From Paenalcaligenes suwonensis (GTDB lineage: Bacteria > Pseudomonadota > Gammaproteobacteria > Burkholderiales > Burkholderiaceae_B), in assembly GCF_011290505.1 (NCBI RefSeq), contig NZ_JAANPV010000008.1, forward strand, positions 1 to 64,000: a stretch of 64,000 nucleotides of DNA. The letters are read 5' to 3'. The translations under genes and the position numbers were made by a program. Positions 34,215-43,364 of the stretch are shown here, piece after piece. The stretch's first letter is position 1; every line of letters begins with the position of its first letter. Under the pieces are notes generated by a model. That model did not search any database. It saw only the letters and a list, made by a program, of their open reading frames with translations, and was not told where the DNA came from.

Positions 34215-36342
34215 CGAATAATTGTCGGTAACGCAGGCTGACCTCGCTTAGTAAGTGGCGCAACTTTTGCACTGACTCACGCCCCCTACGGCTTGCTAGG
34301 CTGTTTTGCTGGAATGCACCCTGTACACTTAAACAGGCTTGTACCAGTTCAGTGTGTGCCAACATACGCGCCACCCCTAACGTTTGATGGGCTAGTTCGG
34401 CAATGCTGGCAACATCGTAGCTTTCATCGAAGGCGGCTAAGTGATCTCTTGCTAGCTCTAGCGATTTCAGAATTTCTCTTGCGAACAACCACGCTTTTTC
34501 CCGGTCGTCACCCGTAAGTGCTAATAAAGTGTCGAACTCTCGATTACCCGTATTCACCGCTGGGCTAACGACGCTATTGGTCACACCATCTGACGCTGTA
34601 GGCAGCGTAAATGTTGACGGCTGTTGAGCTAAAAACGCAAGTTTCTCTTTAAGCATACTCAGCGCTAGAGGCTTTACAGCACAATCATTCATACCGGCCA
34701 GTAACCCCTGTTGTATGGGCTCACTCTGCGCATCGGCAGTTAGCCCCAAAATCAAACAAGGTGTGCGGTTTTGTAGCGCCTCTTCGCGGCGTATGGCAGC
34801 AGTCAACTCTATGCCACTCATGCCCGGCATTCTGTAGTCTGTAATCACCACATCAAACGGTGTACTACGCCACAACACTAACGCCTGTTGCGCTGTAGCG
34901 GCGGCTGTAGTCTGATGACCTAACAACGCAAGTTGCTGACACAACAGTTGACGATGCAAAGCGTAGTCCTCTACGACTAACACCCGTAAAGCGTTGGTGG
35001 GTGGTAAGCTCTCTGCACCATGACTGCCCATTGTGAATGGCGATGTCCCATCGTGTTGCGGTGCTAATGCTGCTGTTAAGCTGATCTCTATTGTTGTGCC
35101 TACATTCAGCTCGCTGTGCATCTGCAAGGTGCCCCCCATTAACTCACACAACGAGCGCGTAATCACTAGCCCTAAACCCGAGCCTGATGCGGCGTTCCCT
35201 CCCTGTGCAAAGGGCAAAAATACCTCTTGCTGTTTATTGACTGGTACACCAATTCCCGTATCACTCACAGCAAGTTGAATGCATAGGTTAGCGCCTACGT
35301 AACGGCCCATCGCACTGATTTTCACATGCCCTACTTGCGTAAACTTGATGGCATTACTGACCAAATTAAAAAGCATCTGCCTAACGCGTGCTGTGTCTAT
35401 CAGCACATCCTGCTGCGCTGCATCGTTACTTTCTAGCACGACGACTAAACCTTTTTCGTGAGCCAAGCCCTCAAATGACGCTGCCACAGACGCTATTAAT
35501 GCCTTGAAATTCATACGTTCTGGTATGAACTCTAGCTTCCCAGATTCTATTTTGGAAAAATCCAGAACATCGCCTATTACGTCTAACACACTGGTAGCAG
35601 AGCTATACGCAATCTGTATGCCTCTTTTATCAAACACACCCTGCTCTGCTTGATGCTGTACTAACTCTAAGGTGCCTATCACAGCACTGAGTGGCGTGCG
35701 TATTTCATGGCTCATGGTGGCAAGAAAACGGCTTTTTTCTCGGTTAGCGTGCTCTGCAATCTGACGCGCTGCGTCTAGCTCGGACACCACACGTTCTAGC
35801 TCTACAATTAAGCGCTGCTGTTCGGTAACGTCTAACCAACCGCAAATTACCCCTTGCATCTCGCCTGCGGCATTGTGAAAAGGCTGGACCCAATGGTCTA
35901 TCCAGCGTTCTTCACCATTCATAATGGTGGCACGTAGCATGCGCAGTGTTTGATTTGTCGCCATCGCCTGCATATAGGCGTCGTGCATCGCCGTAGCCGC
36001 ACCAAATTTGGGTGGGCCTTGCAAGACCGTTTTCCCGTAAAGGTCTTCCGCCTTGGCTCCTACCGCCTCATGGTAACTACGCGTACCACTAATAAACTTT
36101 CCCAAGCTATCGCGCACGTAAATAGGTTGGGGAGTGGCTTCGCTTAACGCATCAAAAAACTTTAATTGATCATGTAAGGCTTTTTCAGCACAAAGGCTTT
36201 TACGCATTTTCTGATGTACATGTAATAGCCCCCCTAGCAACATAACTGCTACGACTACCAAGGCCACACTGGGCAGCACGAGATCACACGCTGGCTCTAT
36301 GCCATTGACTACTGTCTCTGCTATAGAATCTGTCACATCCAT
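34189..36342 (-). CDS. Hybrid sensor histidine kinase, BvgS-like but without periplasmic sensor domains
   Basis: 717 residues from the ATG at 36342. A single transmembrane helix (about 21-41) is followed by a PAS domain (about 60-175, ending GWLDVTEQQRL) and a histidine kinase core with phospho-acceptor His212 in FLATMSHEIRTPLSAVIG, N-box Asn330 and DTGIG. A receiver domain follows (VLVVEDYALHR; Asp502 in VVITDYRMPG), then a C-terminal Hpt domain with His652 in ELAHQTLGVAR. Order and wording match the cytoplasmic half of Bordetella BvgS. The two Venus-flytrap domains that make BvgS about 1,240 residues are absent; only about 20 residues precede the helix. It should relay phosphate His-Asp-His to the BvgA-like regulator at 27435. 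It converges with the adhesin gene, overlapping by 26 bases. Confidence 0.9.
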   Translation of the reverse strand: MDVTDSIAETVVNGIEPACDLVLPSVALVVVAVMLLGGLLHVHQKMRKSLCAEKALHDQLKFFDALSEATPQPIYVRDSLGKFISGTRSYHEAVGAKAEDLYGKTVLQGPPKFGAATAMHDAYMQAMATNQTLRMLRATIMNGEERWIDHWVQPFHNAAGEMQGVICGWLDVTEQQRLIVELERVVSELDAARQIAEHANREKSRFLATMSHEIRTPLSAVIGTLELVQHQAEQGVFDKRGIQIAYSSATSVLDVIGDVLDFSKIESGKLEFIPERMNFKALIASVAASFEGLAHEKGLVVVLESNDAAQQDVLIDTARVRQMLFNLVSNAIKFTQVGHVKISAMGRYVGANLCIQLAVSDTGIGVPVNKQQEVFLPFAQGGNAASGSGLGLVITRSLCELMGGTLQMHSELNVGTTIEISLTAALAPQHDGTSPFTMGSHGAESLPPTNALRVLVVEDYALHRQLLCQQLALLGHQTTAAATAQQALVLWRSTPFDVVITDYRMPGMSGIELTAAIRREEALQNRTPCLILGLTADAQSEPIQQGLLAGMNDCAVKPLALSMLKEKLAFLAQQPSTFTLPTASDGVTNSVVSPAVNTGNREFDTLLALTGDDREKAWLFAREILKSLELARDHLAAFDESYDVASIAELAHQTLGVARMLAHTELVQACLSVQGAFQQNSLASRRGRESVQKLRHLLSEVSLRYRQLFAIYSTHPT

Positions 36343-36770
36343 CAACGCCCAAAGCTCGCACTATAGACGGCGTAATACCCCTTTTATAGGGTGCTGAGTG
36401 CCCCTACTAGTTTGCATTCGCCCTTCCCTGAAATCTCAATATATCTGACCCTTATCCAAAATCCGATCAGATACATCCCGTGGCGATAGCGAATGAACCG
36501 ACCCAATACCTAAGAACAATCTGATGAACTAATGGCGCACCCCCAAAAAAGTGGCTCGCAGCATCGTTATGCTGCTTTAAACGCTGTTCTGCATCACTCT
36601 CTCATTGCTTGGTAGTTATTCTCACGGCCACAGCCGTGCCGCCTGCGACAAGTCTTTACTGTCCCAACAGAATGATAAGAATCATCTTAGACAAATACAG
36701 AAATCTCTCATATAAGTCTTACAGAGTGATTGCTACTCTTGACTCTATAACTCATAGACGGAGTACAACT
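36343..36770. other. Intergenic region between the kinase and the small HTH-like protein
   Basis: About 430 bases with no supported gene in the first 300. The last 105 bases hold a Fur-like site and a good sigma-70-type promoter, listed separately. A frame continues upstream of 36771 to 36609 but has no ribosome site and contains the promoter, so it is not coding. Confidence 0.5.
36668..36716 (+). promoter_or_regulatory. Promoter with a Fur-like site ahead of the small HTH-like gene
   Basis: TAGACA (36688-36693) and TATAAG (36711-36716) are 17 bp apart, each one base from consensus. Directly upstream, CAGAATGATAAGAATCATC (36668-36686) matches 14 of 19 bases of the Fur consensus and contains the inverted pair ATGAT/ATCAT. 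Iron control is possible; the promoter is more certain than the Fur site. Confidence 0.55.
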
Positions 36771-37229
36771 ATGCCCCACACACAAACCACTATTCATAAT
36801 ATTGACGGCTTTTTTTATTCCCCCTCTCAAGTCATTAAAAATAAACGTTTATCAGAGCGGAACAAAAAGATCGGGTTTCTAACTAGTGGAGCATTGTTGG
36901 ATAGCCGGGTCTGTAAGGTACTAAACGAGATTATCCAAGTGCCTAAACCCAGTACAGAAATTCCTGCTGAAATATCGCTAAGCATGGAAAAGAATTTTTG
37001 GCCTCCCTTACGCGCATGGCGCGAATACCTGTATCTCAGCAGCGAATACATGGCGAAAGAAATGGATATGGATCTTGAAAACTATTTAGACATCGAGAAC
37101 CAACCCTTTAAAAACAACGACGACATGCTTCAAAGGCTTGCCACGAAATTTGGAATACACAGGAATTTATTGATTCAGTCCGTAGAAAAATACAATCAAA
37201 GCTGTGTGCTCTTAAAAGGCGTGAACTAA
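36771..37229 (+). CDS. Small protein with a degenerate Cro/CI-type helix-turn-helix
   Basis: 152 residues from the ATG at 36771, which has a GGAG site seven bases ahead. The N-terminal half has no recognised domain (IHNIDGFFYSPSQVIKNKRLSER). Residues about 75-140 read like a helix-turn-helix of the XRE type as found in many antitoxins (PPLRAWREYLYLSSEYMAKEMDMDLENYLDIE cut to its key parts: LRAWREYL, MAKEMDMDLENY, LATKFGIHRNLLIQS). No toxin-like partner is next to it. It lies alone between the Bvg/Fim-like locus and purF, behind a promoter with a Fur-like site and before a strong terminator. It could be a regulator; I do not recognise the family firmly. Confidence 0.7.
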   Translation: MPHTQTTIHNIDGFFYSPSQVIKNKRLSERNKKIGFLTSGALLDSRVCKVLNEIIQVPKPSTEIPAEISLSMEKNFWPPLRAWREYLYLSSEYMAKEMDMDLENYLDIENQPFKNNDDMLQRLATKFGIHRNLLIQSVEKYNQSCVLLKGVN

Positions 37230-37269
37230 AAAAAGAGCCATAACTCTAAAGGGGGTTATGGCTCTTTTT
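37230..37269. terminator. Strong bidirectional terminator between the HTH-like gene and purF
   Basis: A 15-bp stem (arms 37230-37244 and 37255-37269) has A and T runs on both sides. It lies directly after the HTH-like gene stop and 24 bases beyond the purF stop. Confidence 0.92.
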
Positions 37270-37293
37270 CTATAGCAGCATACTAACTAGACA

Positions 37294-38787
37294 TTAATCA
37301 TCTGCTGGCATCGCGCTTTTACGTTTTTTGGCCTCTTCTTTCTCTTGGCACAAACGCAGCAAGTAAGCTTCATCTATATCACCGGTGACATATTCACCAT
37401 GGAAGCACGAACCCTCGAACGCTTTGATTTCAGGGTTCAAATCGCGTAATGCTTGTTCTAGGTCTTCCAAGTCTTGGAACACCAAACCATCTACGCCAAT
37501 TTCCTGCGCAATCTCTTCTACGTCGCGGTTATGCGCAATCAGTTCGCCGTAAGTTGGCATGCTCACACCGTACACGTTGGGGTAACGTACGGGTGGTGCA
37601 GCCGAAGCTAAGTACACTTTGTTAGCACCTGCTGATCTAGCCATTTCCACGATTTCTTTACTGGTAGTACCACGCACAATCGAGTCATCCACCAGCAAGA
37701 CGTTTTTGCCTTTGAACTCCATAGGAATGGCGCTCAATTTCTGACGGACGGACTTTTTACGTACTGCCTGACCCGGCATAATGAAGGTACGGCCAATATA
37801 GCGGTTTTTGATCAGACCTTCGCGGTAAGGCAGATTCAGTCTATCGGCCAACTGCATTGCCGACGGACGGGATGAATCTGGAATAGGCATTACCACGTCA
37901 ATTTCACTTAGGCGCAAGGTCTTCGCGACTTTATCACCCAAATACTCACCCATATTCAAACGCGCATCGTAAACCGAAATGCCGTCAACGGTAGAGTCTG
38001 GCCTAGCAAAATACACAAACTCGAACAAGCATGGCATCAGTTGGGCAGATGGCATGCACTGACGGCTATGCAGTTGACCCTTCACGTCAATCCAAATGGC
38101 TTCACCTGGTGCTACATCACGCACTAGATCAAAACCACAACCTGTTAGCGCAACAGATTCAGAGGCAAACATCCACTCTGTACCGTGCTTGGTTTCGCGC
38201 TTACCCATACACAGAGGGCGAATACCATTAGGGTCACGAAATGCCACCATACCCAAGCTAGCAACTTGAGCGATCACAGAGTATGAACCACGAGCACGCT
38301 TGTAAACAGCGCTTACGGCATCAAAGATTACCGTTTCGTCATCATTACCTTTGTCTGTTGCTTGTTGCAGTTCGTGCGCAAACACGTTCAACAGCACTTC
38401 AGAATCCGAGCGCGTATTCATGTGACGACGATCGATGCTGAACAGCTCTTCGCGAAGCTCGCGCCAGTTAGACAAATTACCGTTATGTACAAAACCAATA
38501 CCAAACGGTGCATTCACATAAAAAGGCTGCGCTTCTTCGATATTGTCGCTATCGCCTTCGCAGGGATAACGCACATGACCCAAGCCACAATTACCTGGCA
38601 GCGCGCGCATATTGCGCGTGCGAAATACGTCTCTTACTAGTCCCTTGCCTCGGTGCGTGTGAAAAAAGTTATCGTTAAAAGTAGTGATGCCGGCAGCATC
38701 CTGACCACGGTGCTGCAAAAGCAGCAAGCTGTCGTAGATCAATTGGTTTACGGGACTGTACGCATAAGCCCCAACGATTCCACACAT
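37294..38787 (-). CDS. purF: Amidophosphoribosyltransferase PurF
   Basis: 497 residues, the usual length. The enzyme makes 5-phosphoribosylamine from PRPP and glutamine, the first step of purine synthesis. The N-terminal glutaminase domain begins MCGIVG, with Cys2 as nucleophile after Met removal, followed by LLQHRGQDAAGI. The phosphoribosyltransferase domain has the PRPP loop VLLVDDSIVRGTTSKEI. It is the last gene of folC-dedD-cvpA-purF and ends at a strong terminator. Confidence 0.97.
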   Translation of the reverse strand: MCGIVGAYAYSPVNQLIYDSLLLLQHRGQDAAGITTFNDNFFHTHRGKGLVRDVFRTRNMRALPGNCGLGHVRYPCEGDSDNIEEAQPFYVNAPFGIGFVHNGNLSNWRELREELFSIDRRHMNTRSDSEVLLNVFAHELQQATDKGNDDETVIFDAVSAVYKRARGSYSVIAQVASLGMVAFRDPNGIRPLCMGKRETKHGTEWMFASESVALTGCGFDLVRDVAPGEAIWIDVKGQLHSRQCMPSAQLMPCLFEFVYFARPDSTVDGISVYDARLNMGEYLGDKVAKTLRLSEIDVVMPIPDSSRPSAMQLADRLNLPYREGLIKNRYIGRTFIMPGQAVRKKSVRQKLSAIPMEFKGKNVLLVDDSIVRGTTSKEIVEMARSAGANKVYLASAAPPVRYPNVYGVSMPTYGELIAHNRDVEEIAQEIGVDGLVFQDLEDLEQALRDLNPEIKAFEGSCFHGEYVTGDIDEAYLLRLCQEKEEAKKRKSAMPADD

Positions 38788-38808
38788 AATAATGTTCCAG
38801 TGCTAGGT

Positions 38809-39297
38809 TTAGTAAGGTAACCAAGAAGCCAAAGAAGGCGGCAACAACTGCTTTAACTGTAGAACAGCATTCACACAGGCTTTAGACAGTCGAGCCTCTT
38901 GCCACCAGGGCTCTTTAGGCAACTCGGTATAGCCGGCCAAAATGACCAGCAACAATGCAAATACTACGCCCCTTAAGAGGCCAAAGAGCGCACCAAATGC
39001 ATGATCAGCTGACCCTAGGCCGCTGCGATCTATTAAGGTCGCCAGCAACATATTCAACATGCCTAGGGTCAATAAAGCGGCAATAAAAAGCACCGCGTAA
39101 GACACAGCGGTGCGCAATAAATCGTTATTCAGATAGTCGGTGAGCAAGACGGAGAGCGAAGGTCCCCACCATATAGCCACCAGAAATGCGGCGATGTAAG
39201 CAATCAGGGAGAGCAGCTCTTTAAGCAGTCCCCTGATTAATCCTAGGATACTGGACAGTCCTAGTAGTGCTAACAGTAGATAATCAAAGCTTGTCAC
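38809..39297 (-). CDS. cvpA: CvpA family membrane protein
   Basis: 162 residues with four membrane helices, typical of CvpA (named from colicin V production; it also supports envelope homeostasis). The first helix follows FDYLLLALLGLSSILGLIRG, a family hallmark. The start is a GTG at 39297 that overlaps the dedD stop as GTGA, so translation is coupled. It lies 21 bases ahead of purF, its usual partner. Confidence 0.92.
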   Translation of the reverse strand: MTSFDYLLLALLGLSSILGLIRGLLKELLSLIAYIAAFLVAIWWGPSLSVLLTDYLNNDLLRTAVSYAVLFIAALLTLGMLNMLLATLIDRSGLGSADHAFGALFGLLRGVVFALLLVILAGYTELPKEPWWQEARLSKACVNAVLQLKQLLPPSLASWLPY

Positions 39298-40094
39298 TTG
39301 GTAGAAATAAAACTATTCGCATACCCTAACGAGCGTAAGCGCGTTTGGGCTGCCTGCGCAGCTTCTCGTGTAGGGAAAGGCCCTACGCGCAGCCTATACG
39401 CAGTTTTGCCGCCAGACGTGGTGCTTTCCACATAAGCATTGGTCACACCGGAGTTCACCAATTGTCTGCGACGAGTCTGTGCATCATTTTCCGCCGAGTA
39501 GGCTGCAATCTGCAAGATAAAATTACCTTGTTGTGCATTATTTCTACTTGCCGACGACGCTGAGTTGTTACTAGGTGGCGTACGCCCTTCCATCAATGCC
39601 AAGGCAACTGAACCATCATCTGTACGCTGATTGTTCTCGCGGCGTGGTGGTGGCGTAGCAGGTTGTGGAGTAGGACGTGCAGCCGGCTCAGCAGGTTTAG
39701 GCTGCTCAGTTGGAGTCGCTGGCTGTACTGGCGGTTTAGGCTGCTCAGTAGGCGTTGCAGCACCGGGGGTCACGGGCGTAGGCTGCTGTACGGCCGCAAC
39801 CACAGTCCCTTCTTCACCGCTAAGTTCACCCGCGTCTTGTTCTACCACACCACCTTGTGTGGGCTCAGCTTCTATCACAGGCGGCACAATAGCTGGAATC
39901 ACCGCCATAACGGGCTCTGGCATGTTCTCGCTGTCATTGCTGGTGAGAAACGGAACAATCACCACCGCTGCCAATACAAGAACCAGCGCCCCTACCAAAC
40001 GGCGTCGTGCTCGTGTACGCATCTCGCGCAATTGCGCATCACTAGACTGACGTCGTGATGCACCACCTGTTTCTTTGTTTGAGAACAACCCCAT
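39294..40094 (-). CDS. dedD: SPOR-domain cell-division protein, DedD-like
   Basis: 266 residues. A short cytoplasmic start (MGLFSNKE) and basic region are followed by one membrane helix (about 34-50), a long Pro/Ala/Glu-rich periplasmic linker with TEQPKP repeats (about 90-150), and a C-terminal SPOR domain (about 190-266, FILQIAAYSAENDAQTRRRQL ... RLRVGPFPTREAAQAA) that binds denuded septal peptidoglycan. I start at the ATG at 40094 because it gives the family N-terminus; a GTG at 40109 is possible. It is in the order folC-dedD-cvpA-purF seen across betaproteobacteria. Confidence 0.9.
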   Translation of the reverse strand: MGLFSNKETGGASRRQSSDAQLREMRTRARRRLVGALVLVLAAVVIVPFLTSNDSENMPEPVMAVIPAIVPPVIEAEPTQGGVVEQDAGELSGEEGTVVAAVQQPTPVTPGAATPTEQPKPPVQPATPTEQPKPAEPAARPTPQPATPPPRRENNQRTDDGSVALALMEGRTPPSNNSASSASRNNAQQGNFILQIAAYSAENDAQTRRRQLVNSGVTNAYVESTTSGGKTAYRLRVGPFPTREAAQAAQTRLRSLGYANSFISTK

Positions 40095-40136
40095 GTATCT
40101 GAAACCCACTAAGTAAAAACCACTTGCACCACACAG

Positions 40137-41525
40137 TTAGCGCGGATCTCTACCTAAATGCTTGAGAACCGGCCCAACTGTGGCGAACGAACCAAATACA
40201 AGAATTCTATCATTCGGTTGAGCATCTGTTAGTGCTTGCTCATAGGCTTGCACCGGATTTTCACACTCTATAACAGTTGTTTCAAAATAATTTACACGTT
40301 TGCCTGCCGCTGGGCGTACACCGGGCTTACGATCAGCATCGGACTCAGCCGATGGTAGTGTATTACCCTGCACTGCCCCCATTTTTTTCACGCCATTTAA
40401 TAAGGCCGCCAACTCACGGCTGCTTAAACCACGTGGGCCAGGCAAGCCTGCCACATACCAACTGTCTATACGATCTATCAATAAACGCAAAACGCCAGCG
40501 GCATCTTTATCGTTTAGCATACCCAGCACCGCGAACGTACGGCCCGTGCACGGCATTTGATCTAAGTTCTGTGCCAACGCACCTGCTGCATGCGGATTAT
40601 GAGCCACGTCTAGAATAACAGCTGGCTCACCCGGCAATATTTGCAAACGCCCCGGTATAGAGGCGCGATTCAAGCCGCTACGTACTGCTTGCGCAGAGAT
40701 CACCAGTTTTAAACGTAGCGCTTCCAGCGCTGCCAATGCGGCTGACGCATTAAGTAGCTGATTCACGCCACGCAACGAGGGATACGCCAAACCGGCACGG
40801 CGCTGCTCGCGGCCACCGTACGCCCACTGCTGGCTATCGCCAGAGTAGTTGAAATCTTTACCGAACAACCACAGGTCTGCCCCAATTTCGTTGGCATAAC
40901 GCGCAACCGATTCAGGCGGCATAGGATCAGCACAAATGGCTGGTCGGCCAGGTCTAAAGACGTGCGCTTTTTCCCAGCCCACAGCGTCGCGGGAATCGCC
41001 CAAGTACGCAATGTGATCAATGTCTACGCTAGTCAAGATAGCGCAATCGGCATCCACCATATTGACGGCATCTAAGCGGCCACCTAAACCCACTTCTAGA
41101 ATCGCCACATCGACTTTCTCTTGCTCAAACATCAGCAAGGCAGCCAAGGTAGCAAACTCGAAATAGCTTAGGGATACGTCACCGCGAGCCTGTTCTATAC
41201 GGAAGAACTGCTGGGTAATTTGAGCATCTGTCGCCAACTCGCCATTCAATTGGATACGTTCGTTGTAGTGCACCAGATGAGGCGACGTATACAAGCCAGT
41301 TTTATAACCAGCCGCACGCAAAATGGCATCCAAAATAGTACAGGTAGAACCCTTACCATTGGTACCCGCCACCGTGATGGTGACAAAAGGCGTTTGTAGT
41401 GCAAGATTTTTTGCGACTTGTTTGATGCGATCTAACCCTAGATCAATTTCGGTAGGGTGTAGGGTTTCCAGATATGTCAGCCATTGCTCCAGCGAACTGG
41501 TGGCTGTCAAAGAATGATTCAACAT
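40137..41525 (-). CDS. folC: Bifunctional folylpolyglutamate synthase / dihydrofolate synthase FolC
   Basis: 462 residues of the Mur-ligase-like family. The enzyme joins glutamate to dihydropteroate and extends folate polyglutamates. The ATP-binding loop TVAGTNGKGSTCTIL is at about 51-65, with the folate-binding segment GLYTSPHLVHYNERIQ and DVAHNPHAAGAL in the C-terminal domain. I start at the ATG at 41525, giving the family N-terminus; the ribosome site is weak. A strong terminator hairpin of lpdA ends only about 13 bases upstream, so folC must use read-through or a promoter inside the lpdA end. Confidence 0.94.
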   Translation of the reverse strand: MLNHSLTATSSLEQWLTYLETLHPTEIDLGLDRIKQVAKNLALQTPFVTITVAGTNGKGSTCTILDAILRAAGYKTGLYTSPHLVHYNERIQLNGELATDAQITQQFFRIEQARGDVSLSYFEFATLAALLMFEQEKVDVAILEVGLGGRLDAVNMVDADCAILTSVDIDHIAYLGDSRDAVGWEKAHVFRPGRPAICADPMPPESVARYANEIGADLWLFGKDFNYSGDSQQWAYGGREQRRAGLAYPSLRGVNQLLNASAALAALEALRLKLVISAQAVRSGLNRASIPGRLQILPGEPAVILDVAHNPHAAGALAQNLDQMPCTGRTFAVLGMLNDKDAAGVLRLLIDRIDSWYVAGLPGPRGLSSRELAALLNGVKKMGAVQGNTLPSAESDADRKPGVRPAAGKRVNYFETTVIECENPVQAYEQALTDAQPNDRILVFGSFATVGPVLKHLGRDPR

Positions 41526-41538
41526 GGTCAAAGCACAC

Positions 41539-41572
41539 AAAAAAACAGCAGGTGCTAATGATAGCACCTGCT
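41539..41572 (-). terminator. Terminator of the aceE-aceF-lpdA operon
   Basis: A perfect 11-bp stem (arms 41547-41557 and 41562-41572, loop of four) is followed on the minus strand by seven T (41539-41545). It lies 30 bases past the lpdA stop and just before the folC start. Confidence 0.88.
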
Positions 41573-41602
41573 ATTCGTAACGTCAGGTTAATGACGAAAA
41601 AA

Positions 41603-43354
41603 CTACTTGCGACGTACAGGTGGCAAATCGGTGCACGCACCCAATGATGCCTCGGCAGCCATACCCACAGACTCACCCAATGTGGGGTGTGGGTGGATGG
41701 TTTTGCCAATATCAACGGCATCCGCACCCATTTCTACGGCCAGCGCCACTTCACTGATCAGATCGCCCGCGCCTGTGCCCACGATAGTGCCGCCCAGAAT
41801 ACGCTTGCTTTCTGCATCAAAAATCAGCTTAGTGAAGCCTTCGTCACGTGCATTCGCGATCGCACGGCCAGAAGCCTGCCAAGGGAAATGGCCTTTTTCA
41901 ATGGCAATGCCCTCTTTCTTGGCTTCTTCTTCCGTCATGCCTACCCATGCTACTTCTGGGTCGGTATAAGCGACTGAAGGAATCACACGCGCGTCAAAGA
42001 ACGTTTTCTCGCCAGCAATTACTTCGGCTGCCACATGCGCTTCATGTACGGCTTTGTGTGCCAACATAGGCTGACCCACAATGTCGCCAATCGCGTAGAT
42101 GTGCGGCACGTTAGTACGCTGCTGCGTATCAACGTTGATGAAGCCACGCTCGGTTACGGCAATACCTGCTTTATCGGCACCAATTTTGTTGCCGTTAGGA
42201 GTACGACCTACCGCTTGCAATACCAAGTCGTAGCGCTGTGCTTCAGCCGGGGCTTTATCGCCTTCGAACTTCACCCAAATACCGTCTTCACGTGCTTCGG
42301 CAGACACGGTTTTGGTGTTCAGCATAATGTGATCGAAGCGGTGTTCGTTCATTTTCTGCCAAACTTTTACCGCCTCGCGATCTGCGCCTTGCATCAGGCC
42401 GGATTGCATTTCTACTACGTCTAGGCGTGCGCCCAACGCGGAGTACACCGTACCCATTTCCAGACCAATAATGCCGCCACCAACGATCAGCATTTTCTTA
42501 GGCAGGAATGGCAGTTCCAACGCACCAGTGGAATCCACAATACGTGGGTCTTCTGGCAAGAATGGCAACTTCACAGACTGGCTACCAGCGGCGATGATTG
42601 CAGAAGCAAATTTCAACACTTGCTCTTTACCATCCGCTGCACGTACGGCAATGTGGTGTGGGTCTACAAACTCACCCACGCCGTTTACTACCGTGACTTT
42701 ACGGGCTTTGGCCATACCAGCCAAACCACCAGTCAACTTGCCTATAACCGAGGTCTTGTAGTCGCGCAGCGCATCTAGCTCGATTTTGGCTTCGCCAAAG
42801 CGAATACCATGATCAGCCAGCGCTTTAGCCGCTTCAAACACACCCACGCTGTGCAGCAATGCTTTAGAAGGAATACACCCTACGTTCAAGCAAACGCCAC
42901 CCAAGGTGCTGTAACGCTCAACCAACGCAACTTTTAAGCCAAGGTCAGCCGCACGGAATGCAGCCGAGTAACCGCCAGGGCCTGCGCCCAACACCACCAC
43001 ATCGTACTCGCCATCAGCCGCACCGCTATGCTGTGCTGCTTGGGGAGCCTGAACAGGTGCTGGAGCGGCTTTAGGGGCTTCAGCAGCCGGTGCGGCGGCA
43101 GGCGCTGCCTCTGCAGCAGCGGCCTCGATGCGCACAATCGCCGAACCTTCTTTAACTTTGTCACCCAGTTTGACTAACACTTCTTTGACTACCCCTGCTT
43201 GTGCAGCAGGGATTTCCATAGAGGCTTTGTCGGACTCAACCGTAATCAGGCTTTGCTCAAGCTCGATGCTATCGCCGGGATTGACCAAGATCTCAATCAC
43301 GGTCACATCGCCTGAATCGCCTATATCCGGTACTTTTAAATCAATCGTACTCAT
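41603..43354 (-). CDS. lpdA: Dihydrolipoyl dehydrogenase (E3) with N-terminal lipoyl domain
   Basis: 583 residues, about 110 longer than a plain E3. An N-terminal lipoyl domain (about 1-80; lysine in [10 protein letters not shown]) and an Ala/Pro linker (about 80-112) precede the reductase. FAD binding is [14 protein letters not shown], the redox disulfide [13 protein letters not shown], the NAD site [10 protein letters not shown], and the C-terminal catalytic region HPHPTLGES. It regenerates lipoamide for the pyruvate dehydrogenase complex, reducing NAD+. It is third in aceE-aceF-lpdA, with an AAGGAG site that overlaps the aceF stop. E3 with a lipoyl domain is known from Bordetella and Neisseria-type complexes. 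Confidence 0.96.
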   Translation of the reverse strand: MSTIDLKVPDIGDSGDVTVIEILVNPGDSIELEQSLITVESDKASMEIPAAQAGVVKEVLVKLGDKVKEGSAIVRIEAAAAEAAPAAAPAAEAPKAAPAPVQAPQAAQHSGAADGEYDVVVLGAGPGGYSAAFRAADLGLKVALVERYSTLGGVCLNVGCIPSKALLHSVGVFEAAKALADHGIRFGEAKIELDALRDYKTSVIGKLTGGLAGMAKARKVTVVNGVGEFVDPHHIAVRAADGKEQVLKFASAIIAAGSQSVKLPFLPEDPRIVDSTGALELPFLPKKMLIVGGGIIGLEMGTVYSALGARLDVVEMQSGLMQGADREAVKVWQKMNEHRFDHIMLNTKTVSAEAREDGIWVKFEGDKAPAEAQRYDLVLQAVGRTPNGNKIGADKAGIAVTERGFINVDTQQRTNVPHIYAIGDIVGQPMLAHKAVHEAHVAAEVIAGEKTFFDARVIPSVAYTDPEVAWVGMTEEEAKKEGIAIEKGHFPWQASGRAIANARDEGFTKLIFDAESKRILGGTIVGTGAGDLISEVALAVEMGADAVDIGKTIHPHPTLGESVGMAAEASLGACTDLPPVRRK

Positions 43355-43364
43355 CTGTGACTCC

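Noticed and set aside
36609-36770. N-terminal extension of the small HTH-like protein by 54 codons
   Set aside because: It has no ribosome site and includes the promoter and Fur-like site; the ATG at 36771 has a good GGAG.
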